A DNA stretch of 64,000 nucleotides from an uncultured Prevotellaceae bacterium (GTDB taxonomy: Bacteria; Bacteroidota; Bacteroidia; Bacteroidales; Bacteroidaceae), in assembly GCA_900316355.1 (NCBI GenBank), contig ONCQ01000002.1:124001-188000 (forward strand). Reading direction: 5' to 3'. Under the pieces are notes generated by a model, which saw only the letters and a list, made by a program, of their open reading frames with translations, was not told the DNA's origin and ran no database searches. Below are positions 8,097-17,116 of this stretch, piece after piece. How positions within the stretch are numbered: the stretch's first letter is position 1; each line of letters starts with the position of its first letter. The position numbers were made by a program, and so were the translations under genes.

Positions 8097-9968
8097 ATGT
8101 CCGAATACATCGTTTCCGCACGCAAATACCGCCCGATGACCTTTGATTCTGTCGTGGGTCAGGGCGCTATTGCCACGACGCTGAAGAATGCCATCAAGGC
8201 CAACAAGCTGGCCCATGCCTACCTCTTCTGCGGTCCTCGCGGCGTGGGTAAGACCACCTGCGCCCGCATCTTCGCCAAGACCATCAACTGTCTGCAGCCC
8301 CATGCCGACGGCGAAGCCTGCAACGAGTGTGAGTCCTGCCAGGCGTTCAACGAACAGCGCTCGCTGAACATCCACGAGCTGGATGCCGCCTCGAACAACT
8401 CTGTGGATGACATCCGCAACCTCATCGAGCAGGTGCGCATCCCGCCCCAGATAGGCAAGTACAAGGTGTTCATCATCGACGAGGTGCACATGCTCTCCAC
8501 CGCAGCCTTCAATGCCTTCCTGAAGACGCTCGAGGAGCCGCCCGCCCATGCCATCTTCATCCTCGCCACCACCGAGAAGCACAAGATTCTCCCCACCATC
8601 CTCAGCCGCTGCCAGATCTATGACTTCCAGCGCATGAGTGTGGAGAATATGGTCAAGCACCTGTCGTATGTAGCAGAGAAAGAAGGCTACACCTGTGAGC
8701 CCGCCGCCCTGAACGTCATCGCGCAGAAGGCCGACGGCGGTATGCGCGACGCCCTCAGCATCTTCGACCAGGTCGTCAGCTACACGGGTGGCAACATCAC
8801 CTACCAGCGCGTCATCGAGAACCTCAACGTCCTCGACTACGACTACTACTTCCGCCTCGTGGATTTCATGTTGGAGAAGAAAATCAGCGAGAGTCTGTTG
8901 CTCTACAACGAGATTCTCGGCAAGGGCTTCGAGGGCGGTCCGTTCATCAGCGGTCTTGCCAGCCACCTGCGCGATGTCCTCGTGTGCCACGACCCGCAAA
9001 CCGCTTCGCTTCTGGAAGTCAGCGACGACATCCGCCAGCGCTATGTGGAGCAGGCCCAGCGCTGCAAGCCCCAGTGGCTCTATCGCGCCATCCGCCTCTG
9101 CAACGACTGCGACCAGGCCTATCGCACCAGTCGCAACAAGCGTCTGCAGGTGGAGCTCACCCTGATAGAATGTGCACAGGCCACCGACGATGAGCCTGGT
9201 GCGGGGCGCCGCCCTGCACATATTCTGAAACCCATCTTCAGTCTCCTGGCAGCAGCTGCTAAGGAGACTGCTTCCCATGCCCCTCAGGACAAGGGAGCCA
9301 CCCACCCCGCGACTTCCGCGCAATCTGCACAACCCAAGAGCTCCGCGCAACCCGCCACCGTTCCCAATGGTTCACCATTGGGGAGCTCCTCTTCCTCCTC
9401 CCCTGCCCCTTCGCCCGCTGGTTCTCCAATGGGGAAGATTCCCCCTATCCCCTCTGCGACCGCTCCCAAGCGCCCCACGCTGAAGATGGGTCGTCTGGCG
9501 CCCTCCATCCATCGCTCATCAGCCACCGCGGCCACGCCCTCCGCTGCCGCCGTTGCAGAGACACCCGCAGAGGCCCCTGCGGCACCACTGGAAAACCGCG
9601 ACCTCGACACCACGGAAGTGCTGCTGCAGTGGCAGTCGTTCATCAACACCATGCCGAAGGAGGAAACCGCCCTTGCACAACGCATGAAAATCATGCAGCC
9701 CACCATCACCGATGCCCACGCGGGCAGCATCGAAGTGTTGGTGGAGAATATTGAGATTGCCGGCATGATGACGCAGATAGCCCCCCGCATCGCGGCCTTC
9801 ATGCGCACGCCGCTGCAGCATGCCGGCATCAGCATCACCTTCCACATTCCGGCACAAGGTCAGGAGGTGGTGAAGCCTCGCAACAAACGTGAGCAGCTGC
9901 TCCATTTCTGCGACCTCAACTCCTCGCTCATCTCCCTCGGTAAGAGTTTCAAGTTGGAGCTGTCCTGA
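8097..9968 (+). CDS. dnaX: DNA polymerase III subunit gamma/tau
   Basis: 623 residues. The clamp-loader ATPase has Walker A GPRGVGKT at 46-53, four zinc-binding cysteines (C65, C75, C78, C81) and a DEVH-type Walker B (VFIIDEVHML). The sensor and collar domain continue to about residue 370. Residues about 385-500 are a Ser/Pro/Ala-rich linker, followed by a C-terminal tau-like domain (TTEVLLQWQSFINTMPKEE). The protein loads the sliding clamp and ties the polymerase cores together at the fork. It ends 2 bases before the pseudouridine synthase start. No obvious slippery A-run for making gamma by frameshift was seen, though the linker DNA has a hairpin (see findings). Confidence 0.96.
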   Translation: MSEYIVSARKYRPMTFDSVVGQGAIATTLKNAIKANKLAHAYLFCGPRGVGKTTCARIFAKTINCLQPHADGEACNECESCQAFNEQRSLNIHELDAASNNSVDDIRNLIEQVRIPPQIGKYKVFIIDEVHMLSTAAFNAFLKTLEEPPAHAIFILATTEKHKILPTILSRCQIYDFQRMSVENMVKHLSYVAEKEGYTCEPAALNVIAQKADGGMRDALSIFDQVVSYTGGNITYQRVIENLNVLDYDYYFRLVDFMLEKKISESLLLYNEILGKGFEGGPFISGLASHLRDVLVCHDPQTASLLEVSDDIRQRYVEQAQRCKPQWLYRAIRLCNDCDQAYRTSRNKRLQVELTLIECAQATDDEPGAGRRPAHILKPIFSLLAAAAKETASHAPQDKGATHPATSAQSAQPKSSAQPATVPNGSPLGSSSSSSPAPSPAGSPMGKIPPIPSATAPKRPTLKMGRLAPSIHRSSATAATPSAAAVAETPAEAPAAPLENRDLDTTEVLLQWQSFINTMPKEETALAQRMKIMQPTITDAHAGSIEVLVENIEIAGMMTQIAPRIAAFMRTPLQHAGISITFHIPAQGQEVVKPRNKREQLLHFCDLNSSLISLGKSFKLELS

Positions 9969-9970
9969 CG

Positions 9971-11662
9971 ATGGTTGCCCTCCCCCCTTATGTTCACCCC
10001 TTGGAGCAGCGTGGCGACGCGCTGCCCACTGCCTTCACCTTTCCTTTCCACTACACGCCTCACCCGCTCTGCGTGAGAGCTGCTGCCATCGTGCAGCAAC
10101 ACCTGAAGGAGACGGGCATCCGCGAGGGTAAGATGTTCGGCGTACTGGTGGCGCGCACCAAGCCGGCACAGGAAATGCAGGCAGCGCTCGCCAATGCTGA
10201 GCAGCTCGTTTTCATAGCGGCCTATTCCGGACAGCTGAGGGGCAGCTACACGCACCCGTGGTTCGTGCCGCCCGTGGTGGATTATCTGCGCCCCGACAGC
10301 CATTTCCAGCAGGAGCAGGCCGCTATCGTGGACCTCACCCGTCGCATGGAAGCGCTGAGCGCGAGCAGTGAGCTGCGCGATGCCAGAGAGCGTCTGGCCA
10401 CGCTGTTGCAGCAGCGCGACGCCGCCGTAGCAGCGGCGAAGCAGGCAAGTGACCGCAGCAAGGCTATGCCCCACGACCCCGGTGATGCGGACTATATCCG
10501 CCTGCGCCAGCACCTGAAAGCCGACATCCATCGCGCCAAGCAGCTGCACAGCGATGCCATCGCTGCCATCGAGCAGCAGCTGCAAGCCCATCACACCATG
10601 AGGCGCGCCCTCTTCGAGGAGCGCAGACGCCGCAGCGAGGCGCTGCAGCAATGGCTCTTCGAGCAGTTTGCAATGCTGAATGCGCTGGGCGAGCGCAAGA
10701 ACCTCATAGAAATATGGAACGCACGCGAGACGACGCTCTCCCCCACGGCGTCATCGGCCGCCCCCACGGTAAGCAGCAGCGCGCGTGTCCTCATCCCCTC
10801 CGGTGCTGGCGAGTGTTGTGCGCCGAAGTTGCTGCAAGCTGCCTACGAGTTAGGTCTGCAACCGCTGGCCATGGGCGAGTTCTGGTGGGGGCCCTCCAAC
10901 CCTATGCGCTACCGCCAGCCGGGGGCTTTCTTCCCTGCCTGCCACAGCAAATGCCGCCCCATTCTGAGCCACATGCTGCGCGGCCTGCGCGTGGAAGCCG
11001 ACCCCACGGGACATTATGAGCAAGCCCTGCGCCCAGTGCGCATCCTGTGGGAGGACGACCAGCTGGCGGTCATTGAGAAGCCCGAGGGCTGGTGCAGCAT
11101 CCCCGGGCGCTCCGATCAGGCCAATCTCTTCGACGAGGCACTGCGGCTGTGGCCCGGCATCGAAGGCAGCGTCATCGTGCACCGTCTAGATCAGGACACC
11201 TCGGGCGTGATGGTCCTCGCCAAGACGCCCCGCACACATCGCGCGCTGAGCCAGCAGTTTGAACGTCGTGAAGTGGAAAAACAATATATCGCCCTTCTGG
11301 AGGCCCCCGTGGCACAGCGCGAAGGCACGCTCTCGCTGCCCTTAGGCCCCGATCTCGACGATATGCCGCGCCGCTGTGTAGATTTCGCACATGGGAAGGA
11401 AGCCGTCACACGCTATGTCGTGTTGGGCACCGAGGTTCGCAACGGACAGACAGTCACGCGCATCGCCTTCTATCCCCAGACAGGTCGCACCCATCAGCTG
11501 CGCGTTCATGCGTCATCCCCCCAAGGGCTGAATGCCCCCATCCTCGGCGACCGCCTCTATGGCCATCTCGCCGACCGCCTCTATCTGCATGCTGCCCAGC
11601 TGACATTCACGCACCCTGTGAGCGGCGAACGTCTGCACTTCGAGCTCCCCTGTCCTTTCTGA
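9971..11662 (+). CDS. RluA-family pseudouridine synthase with long N-terminal extension
   Basis: 563 residues. The C-terminal third is a standard RluA-type synthase: IEKPEGWCSIPG, catalytic D407 in HRLDQDTSG (404-412), and GRTHQLRVH near the end. The N-terminal 340 residues are not seen in short RluA/RluD enzymes: about 1-100 contains FTFPFHYTPHPLC and GKMFGVLV, about 105-255 is a charged coiled coil, and about 280-335 holds GECCAPKLL, MGEFWWG and FPACHSKCRPIL, whose paired cysteines may bind metal. A long form like this exists in other bacteria. There is no S4 domain. RNA target unknown. Two bases separate it from dnaX, so they are probably one transcript; its stop nearly abuts the converging receptor gene. 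Confidence 0.88.
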   Translation: MVALPPYVHPLEQRGDALPTAFTFPFHYTPHPLCVRAAAIVQQHLKETGIREGKMFGVLVARTKPAQEMQAALANAEQLVFIAAYSGQLRGSYTHPWFVPPVVDYLRPDSHFQQEQAAIVDLTRRMEALSASSELRDARERLATLLQQRDAAVAAAKQASDRSKAMPHDPGDADYIRLRQHLKADIHRAKQLHSDAIAAIEQQLQAHHTMRRALFEERRRRSEALQQWLFEQFAMLNALGERKNLIEIWNARETTLSPTASSAAPTVSSSARVLIPSGAGECCAPKLLQAAYELGLQPLAMGEFWWGPSNPMRYRQPGAFFPACHSKCRPILSHMLRGLRVEADPTGHYEQALRPVRILWEDDQLAVIEKPEGWCSIPGRSDQANLFDEALRLWPGIEGSVIVHRLDQDTSGVMVLAKTPRTHRALSQQFERREVEKQYIALLEAPVAQREGTLSLPLGPDLDDMPRRCVDFAHGKEAVTRYVVLGTEVRNGQTVTRIAFYPQTGRTHQLRVHASSPQGLNAPILGDRLYGHLADRLYLHAAQLTFTHPVSGERLHFELPCPF

Positions 11663-11663
11663 A

Positions 11664-14516
11664 TCACAGCCTCACGCCGCCGAAGACATGGAAGCGGTAG
11701 GTGAAGGTCAGCAGCACGTACGAGAGCACGCGCTCGCTGTCACCATCCGTACGCGCTGTCGCTGTGATGCTGCGGTTCACCATGTCGCGTTGCTGCAGGA
11801 TATCGTTCCATCGCAGCGTAAACATGGCGTTGCGGCGCTTCAGGAAGGAGTAGCTCACCTGTGCATTCCATATCCATTGGTTGGTGTTCATCACCTCGTC
11901 GGCGTAGCCACGCCGGCAGCGCAGATTCAGGTCGGTGGAGATGTTCAGTCCGAAATGGAAGTTCATGACACCGCTGAAGCCTGCCGAGTAGTTGTAGGTG
12001 TCGAGGTTCGAGGCCGATGTGGCGGTGGCGCGCGAAGCGTTGTAGCTGCCGCTGGCGTTGATGTTCAGCTCCAGCGTGTTCTTGAGCCACGATGTAGGCT
12101 CGTCGCCGTCCAGCGCGTCCTCCGCATAGATGGGCACCGCGTTGAAATCCTGTCGGTAGGTGAAGCGTGCGCTTTGGTTGACATTGTTGCCGTTGACGAC
12201 ATTCTTCACCGTCGCCTTCTCTGCCGAGCGATAGACATATCCGTTGGCGGTGGTGTGGTTATAGGAAGTGTTTGTGTTGATGCGGAAGCGGCGGTCGCGC
12301 AGGGCGGTGTTGAAGTTGAAGTTGGTACCTGCATTCCAGTTGCCGCTGATGTTCACGGGCATGCTCACGCGGCCACCCGTCTGGTCGTTGTACTCTGTGC
12401 GTGTGGCTGTGGCGTTCTGCGTGGTGCGAGCGTTGGCGTTCCAGTTGAAGGTGCGCTGCCGGTCGGGGATGGAGAGTCGCCACTCCACGCGTGCGTTGTG
12501 CGTGAAGCTGGGTTTCAGCTCGGCATTACCCAGGCGTATGTTCAGCGGGTTGGCGTTTGACAGCGTGTCAGGGATGAGGTCAGTGATGTTGGGCTGCCCA
12601 GACTGCCCGCCATAGCGTGCCTCTATCTGGTGCTGTCGCGAGAAGCGGTAGCGGAAGTTCACCGTCGGCGCCCAGTTGACGACGGTCCGCGACACATCGT
12701 AGTGTTTGAAGCCCTTCGTGTAATCGACGGTATTCACCTGCGGCTGCACATTGAAGCCCACATTGAGGCGCACTTTGGAGTTGATGAATCGGTACTGCAC
12801 GCGCGCGTCGTGGTTCTGGTAGTGGTTTTTGGTGTAGTTGCACTGCGCCGTATCGGGTGTGGCGAGGGCGAAATGTCCTTCGTAGTTGTCGATGCCCAGC
12901 CCATAGTTCGCCACAAACGGGTCGAAGATGCTGGCCACATCGCGGCGGCGGTCGGTGAAGCGATAGGAGTAGTTATATGACAGCTGCAGGAAATGCCCCG
13001 TCGCCAGCGGCTCCGTGTAGGAGACGCGCGTAGAGATGTTGCGCCCTGCGCTGCGCGAGTCGTCGTACTGTATCTTGTGATAGATGGAGTCGCCGCCGTT
13101 GAGTGCCAGCAGCTGGTAGTAGTCGATTTGCGAGTAGTTGCTGCTGTTGCCGTCGTTGCGGTTCAGGCCGCCGTTGACATTGAAGGTGATGTTGCGCCCG
13201 GGCTTTCGCAGGCGACGGTTCACCTGCACGGAGAGGCTACCCGAGAGGCTGTTGTTGTCGTTGTGGTTGTCCGTCAGGTTGTGGTTCACGCCGATGGCGC
13301 GCAGCTTCTCCAGCTCCTTCAGCGGGTCGGCCACGTAGGCATAGGGATTGTCGCTGAAGGTGGCGCTCTCGTTGTGCGAGCGGCTGTCGCTCTTGTTCCA
13401 GCTCACCTCCGGGCGCACCAGTATGTTCGTCATCGTGTCGGGTTTCCATTCGATGCGCCATCGCGAGTCCACAGCGTTGCCGTGGCTCTCATTGTTGCTG
13501 GCACGGTTGCTGTAGGCTGCCGTGCGGTTCTCGAAGTTCTGCGAGTTGCTCCATGATGCGCCGCTCGACTGGTTGAAGCGCGCGTTGACGCCTCCGTTGA
13601 GCTCCAGTTTCTGCCATTCCAGATTGAGGCTCGCCGCCACATCCTGGTTGTCGGTCATGCCGTTGCCGCCTGTGTTGTTGGCGTTGCCGACGATGCCCAC
13701 CTTCTGCTTGTCCAGGAAGTGATAGACATCGCCGTGTGCCGTGTAGCGCCGCTCCGTGCCGTAGCCGCCTGTGGCGCGCCCGAACCATCCTCGCCGCTTG
13801 TCCTTTTTGATTTCCAGATCCAGCACCGTCTGCTCCTCGCCGTCGTCGATGCCAGTGATGCGTGCCAGGTCACTCTGCTTGTCGTAGGCCTTCACCTTAT
13901 CTACGATGTCGGCGGGTATGTTCTTCAGCACCGTCTGCTGGTTGCGGCCGAAGAACTCCTTGCCATCGACGAGGATTTGTCGCACCTCCTTGCCGTTGTG
14001 TGTGATTTTGCCGTCCTCATCGACGACCACGCCCGGCAGTTTCTTGATGAGTTCCTCGACCATCGAGCCGGGCGGAACGGTGAAGGCGGCGGCGTGGTAC
14101 ATCACCGTGTCGTCCACCACCGTCATCTCCGGCAGCTTGCCCTCTACGACGGCCTCCGCCATAAGCGTGGCATCCTCGCGCAGCAGGATGTCTGCCACCT
14201 TCTTGTTGCCGCTTCGTCCGCTGAGAGTGAGCTGGAAGGACTGTGGTTTGAAGCCCATGAAGGAGACCTTCAGCGTGTATTTCCCTGCCGGCACTCCGGG
14301 AATGAGGAAGGTGCCGTTGTCCTGTGTCTGCCGCCCCGCCACCATCTTGCCCGTGGAATCGTTCACCGCCACGTTGGCGCCCGGCAACGCCTTCAGCGTG
14401 GAACTCTCATAGACAGTTCCACGTACATTGAACCATTGTGCTTGTGCGGGTTCAGGGCATAAAATGATGGCGGCGAGCGAGAGTGCCACCGCCATCCAAA
14501 AACTAATCAATTTCAT
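11664..14516 (-). CDS. TonB-dependent-receptor-like outer membrane beta-barrel protein
   Basis: 950 residues from the ATG at 14516 (MKLISFWMAVALSLAAIIL, a signal peptide); an upstream in-frame start at 14564 would spoil the signal. Residues about 30-115 form a carboxypeptidase-regulatory-like beta-sandwich (FNVRGTVYESSTLKALPGA). A plug-like region follows (about 130-245; LPGVVVDEDGKITHNGK and DGEEQTVLDLEIK), then a long aromatic/Asn-rich barrel of the OMP_b-brl_3 type. There is no SusD partner next to it, so a SusC-type glycan role is not supported. These receptors sit in the outer membrane; ligand unknown. It is divergent from the hydrolase lipoprotein gene. Confidence 0.87.
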   Translation of the reverse strand: MKLISFWMAVALSLAAIILCPEPAQAQWFNVRGTVYESSTLKALPGANVAVNDSTGKMVAGRQTQDNGTFLIPGVPAGKYTLKVSFMGFKPQSFQLTLSGRSGNKKVADILLREDATLMAEAVVEGKLPEMTVVDDTVMYHAAAFTVPPGSMVEELIKKLPGVVVDEDGKITHNGKEVRQILVDGKEFFGRNQQTVLKNIPADIVDKVKAYDKQSDLARITGIDDGEEQTVLDLEIKKDKRRGWFGRATGGYGTERRYTAHGDVYHFLDKQKVGIVGNANNTGGNGMTDNQDVAASLNLEWQKLELNGGVNARFNQSSGASWSNSQNFENRTAAYSNRASNNESHGNAVDSRWRIEWKPDTMTNILVRPEVSWNKSDSRSHNESATFSDNPYAYVADPLKELEKLRAIGVNHNLTDNHNDNNSLSGSLSVQVNRRLRKPGRNITFNVNGGLNRNDGNSSNYSQIDYYQLLALNGGDSIYHKIQYDDSRSAGRNISTRVSYTEPLATGHFLQLSYNYSYRFTDRRRDVASIFDPFVANYGLGIDNYEGHFALATPDTAQCNYTKNHYQNHDARVQYRFINSKVRLNVGFNVQPQVNTVDYTKGFKHYDVSRTVVNWAPTVNFRYRFSRQHQIEARYGGQSGQPNITDLIPDTLSNANPLNIRLGNAELKPSFTHNARVEWRLSIPDRQRTFNWNANARTTQNATATRTEYNDQTGGRVSMPVNISGNWNAGTNFNFNTALRDRRFRINTNTSYNHTTANGYVYRSAEKATVKNVVNGNNVNQSARFTYRQDFNAVPIYAEDALDGDEPTSWLKNTLELNINASGSYNASRATATSASNLDTYNYSAGFSGVMNFHFGLNISTDLNLRCRRGYADEVMNTNQWIWNAQVSYSFLKRRNAMFTLRWNDILQQRDMVNRSITATARTDGDSERVLSYVLLTFTYRFHVFGGVRL

Positions 14517-14601
14517 GTGCCCTCGTTGCGGGTTGGCATAAGTATTGACACGCGAGTCGCACAATAGTTTAATTCCCCCTGCACATATTTTGATATATTT
14601 T

Positions 14602-14632
14602 TTTGCATTTTATGCAGAAAGCCGTACTTTTG
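14602..14632 (+). promoter_or_regulatory. Full Bacteroidota promoter (-33 TTTG, 19 bp, -7 TACTTTTG)
   Basis: TTTG at 14602-14605 and TACTTTTG at 14625-14632 are separated by exactly 19 bases, the classic Bacteroides sigma-factor promoter. It is the best promoter match in the window and sits 31 bases before the ATG at 14664, which supports that ATG as the original start of the frameshifted lipoprotein gene. Confidence 0.75.
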
Positions 14633-14663
14633 CACCCGCGTCACACTCACAAATAGGCACCGC

Positions 14664-15910
14664 ATGAAACATTTCCTCAGCCTCCTCATCATCCTTCTCG
14701 CGCTCACCGCAGCGCCTCTCGGCTTCACCGCCTGCTCCGGCGACGACGCCTCGCCCGCCGGCACCACGCCGCGCCCGAAGAGCCAGACCCACTGGCGCCC
14801 ACGCTCACCGCCACCGTGCGCAACGACAAGGCCAAGCTCACCGCCTACCATTTCAACTATCACTCCACCGACCCCTACGGCAATCCCGCCATCCTCTCGG
14901 CGGCCATCACCGTCGGCGATGAGGTCGTCAAACAGCTGCAGAAGAAAGCGCGCGGACTCGTCATCTACAACCGCGTCTCGGCCTTCCAGGAGGATGACTC
15001 ACCCACCGGCGGCGAGCAGACAGCAGAGAAAATCCTCGCGGGCAGCGGCCTCATCACCATCAGCGCCGACCACTATGGCTTCGGCGCCACCGCCGACAAG
15101 CACCAAGCCTACGGCATCGGCATCCCCAACGCACAAAGCAGCGTGGACGCCCTCCTCGCCGCCAAGAAGCTGCTGCCGACGCTGGGATTCAAATGGGACG
15201 ACAAGATTCTCTTCAACGTGGGCTACTCACAGGGCGGCCAGACGGCGATTGCCGCTTTGCGCCTCCTCACCGAGCAACACCCTGAGCAGCGCATCACGCA
15301 CACCTTTGCCGGCGGAGGCACCTACGACCTCTGCGAGACTTACCGCCAGTTCATCCTCCACGGCACCACCAATCACCCTGCCACCATCGTGGCCGTTCTC
15401 CTCGCCTTCAACGAATACTTCCACCTCGATTTCCCCTATGAGCGTCTCTTCAAGGAGCCCTTGTGCAGCCACATCGACGAGTGGTTCTACAGCAAGCAGT
15501 ACAGCGTAGGAGAGCTCGACCACCTCATCGGCGACATCCCCGTCTCGGACTTCCTCACCGAGGAGATGCAGGACCTGGAATCGCCCACCGCACAACAATT
15601 CATGACAGCCTTCCAGCAGGACGACCTCTGCACAGGCTGGACGCCACGCAGGCAAGAGAACATCACGCTCGTACACAACAAATCCGACCTCACGGTACCC
15701 ATCGCTAACGCAGAACACTTCTACGCCTTCGCCCACGACGAGCAAGGCCTATCCAATATAAAACTGAATGTGAGGGACTGGGGCAGCCAGTTCGGCCAGC
15801 AGGCCCACGAAACGGGCGGCATCTACTTCGCGCTCGATGTCATCAACAGCATCTGCTCCACGCTCGGCATCTTCCCGTGGGTGGATGTCTTCGCCATCGA
15901 TGTCTTCTGA
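14664..15910 (+). CDS. Serine-hydrolase (alpha/beta fold, secretory-lipase-like) lipoprotein, interrupted by a frameshift
   Basis: Two overlapping frames make one gene. The first, from 14664, encodes a lipoprotein signal (MKHFLSLLIILLALTAAPLG, then FTAC). The second carries the enzyme and on its own could begin only at a GTG (14816). Translating the second frame leftward gives APEEPDPLAPTLTATVRNDK, the expected linker, so frame is lost somewhere in about 14745-14785. The enzyme part has the nucleophile elbow GYSQGG (Ser codon 15227-15229), a likely Asp in NKSDLTVPIA and a late His (QQAHETGG). Either a sequencing/assembly slip or a recent inactivating indel explains it. If intact it would be a periplasmic or surface esterase. 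Confidence 0.75.
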
Positions 15911-15918
15911 GTCAGCTA

Positions 15919-17100
15919 TCACTTAGCGCTGGCCTCCAGCTGGTTGCCGCGCACGCGGTCGCCCGCCTTCAATCCCTTACGCACCTCTATGTGAATGCCG
16001 TCGGACAATCCTATGCCGACGGCTTTGCGCGTATATACGGGGTCCGCTTCAGTGCCGCCGACGAGATACACGAAGGCGCTGTCACCGGAGAACTCTATGG
16101 CCGCCTCGGGAATCGACAGTACCCCCGCCGCCTCATCCAGCACAATCTGCGCGGTGGCGCTGTAGCCGCTGCGGATCAGCACATCGGAGTCCGCATCGGC
16201 AGCCACGGCAGCCTTGATCTCGAACTGATTGGCGCCGCCGTTGGCAACAGCCTTCGGACTGATGTATTCGAGCGCCGCTGAGAAGCGCAGGTCCTGCAGC
16301 GCGCCGATGGTAATCTGCATCGGCATCCCCTTGGTGAGGCGCCCCACCTCGGTCTCGTCCACGTTGCCGCGGAAGATCAGGTTATTCATGTCGGCCACGG
16401 TGGCTATCGTGGTGCCCTCATTGAAGGTGTTGGTGAGGATGACGCTGTTTCCCACCTTCACGGGGATGTCGAGGATGATGCCGCTGATGGTGCTGCGCAC
16501 GAGGGTGTTGCTGCTGTTGGCATTGCTGGCCGAGACGCCGTCGCGCGTCAGCTCCAGCTGCTCCTGTGCCACGGCCACCTCCTCGCGTGCCTGGTTGTAA
16601 GCCTGTCGCACCTTCTCGTAGTCGTTGGCGGCGATGAGTCCCTTGTCGAAGAGCGTCTTCTGGCGCTCGTAGTCGGTCTTCGCCTGCTCGCAGTTGATGC
16701 GTGAGAGTCGCACGCGGCTCTCTGCCGATGCCAGCTGGTTCATGTCGGGAATCACCTTCAGCTTGGCGATGACCTCGCCGGCTTCCACACGCTGTCCGGC
16801 CTCCTTCAGCAGTTCTGTGATGATGCCCGATATCTGCGGCTTCACGGCCACCTCATCACGCGGCTCTATCTTTCCTGTGACGATTGCCGTGCGGCGGATG
16901 TCGCGCTTCTGCACCTCGAAGCTCGCGTACTGCACGGCCTTCGGGCGCGACTGGAGATACAGGAACACGAAGATGCCGATGAACAGGGCGGCCATGACAC
17001 AGATGATCAGATAGCGCACGAAGGCGTTCCCCTCTCTATCCCTGATAGCAGACGGGCGATTACTGTTGTTTGTATTCATCTCTTTATTGTTGATTTCCAT
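15919..17100 (-). CDS. HlyD/MacA-type periplasmic adaptor of an efflux system
   Basis: 393 residues. One membrane anchor near the N-terminus (YLIICVMAALFIGIFVFLYL, about 30-49), a lipoyl/barrel-sandwich half (VAVKPQISGIITELLKEAGQ), a coiled-coil hairpin (about 120-195), the second lipoyl half (STISGIILDIPVKVGNSV) and beta-barrel plus membrane-proximal domains to the end. Such adaptors join an inner-membrane transporter to an outer-membrane channel. It is last in the operon ATPase, permease, permease, adaptor; no TolC-like gene is present here. A second ATG at codon 8 is an alternative start. Confidence 0.92.
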   Translation of the reverse strand: MEINNKEMNTNNSNRPSAIRDREGNAFVRYLIICVMAALFIGIFVFLYLQSRPKAVQYASFEVQKRDIRRTAIVTGKIEPRDEVAVKPQISGIITELLKEAGQRVEAGEVIAKLKVIPDMNQLASAESRVRLSRINCEQAKTDYERQKTLFDKGLIAANDYEKVRQAYNQAREEVAVAQEQLELTRDGVSASNANSSNTLVRSTISGIILDIPVKVGNSVILTNTFNEGTTIATVADMNNLIFRGNVDETEVGRLTKGMPMQITIGALQDLRFSAALEYISPKAVANGGANQFEIKAAVAADADSDVLIRSGYSATAQIVLDEAAGVLSIPEAAIEFSGDSAFVYLVGGTEADPVYTRKAVGIGLSDGIHIEVRKGLKAGDRVRGNQLEASAK

Positions 17101-17116
17101 TTGATTTCACATTCTT

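Noticed and set aside
8064..9350. 428-residue minus-strand frame opposite dnaX
   Set aside because: It mirrors dnaX codons, has a Val/Leu/Gly-rich composition, no promoter and no family; dnaX itself is unambiguous.
11664..14516. SusC-type glycan importer
   Set aside because: There is no SusD gene beside it, and the barrel resembles the OMP_b-brl_3 group rather than SusC.
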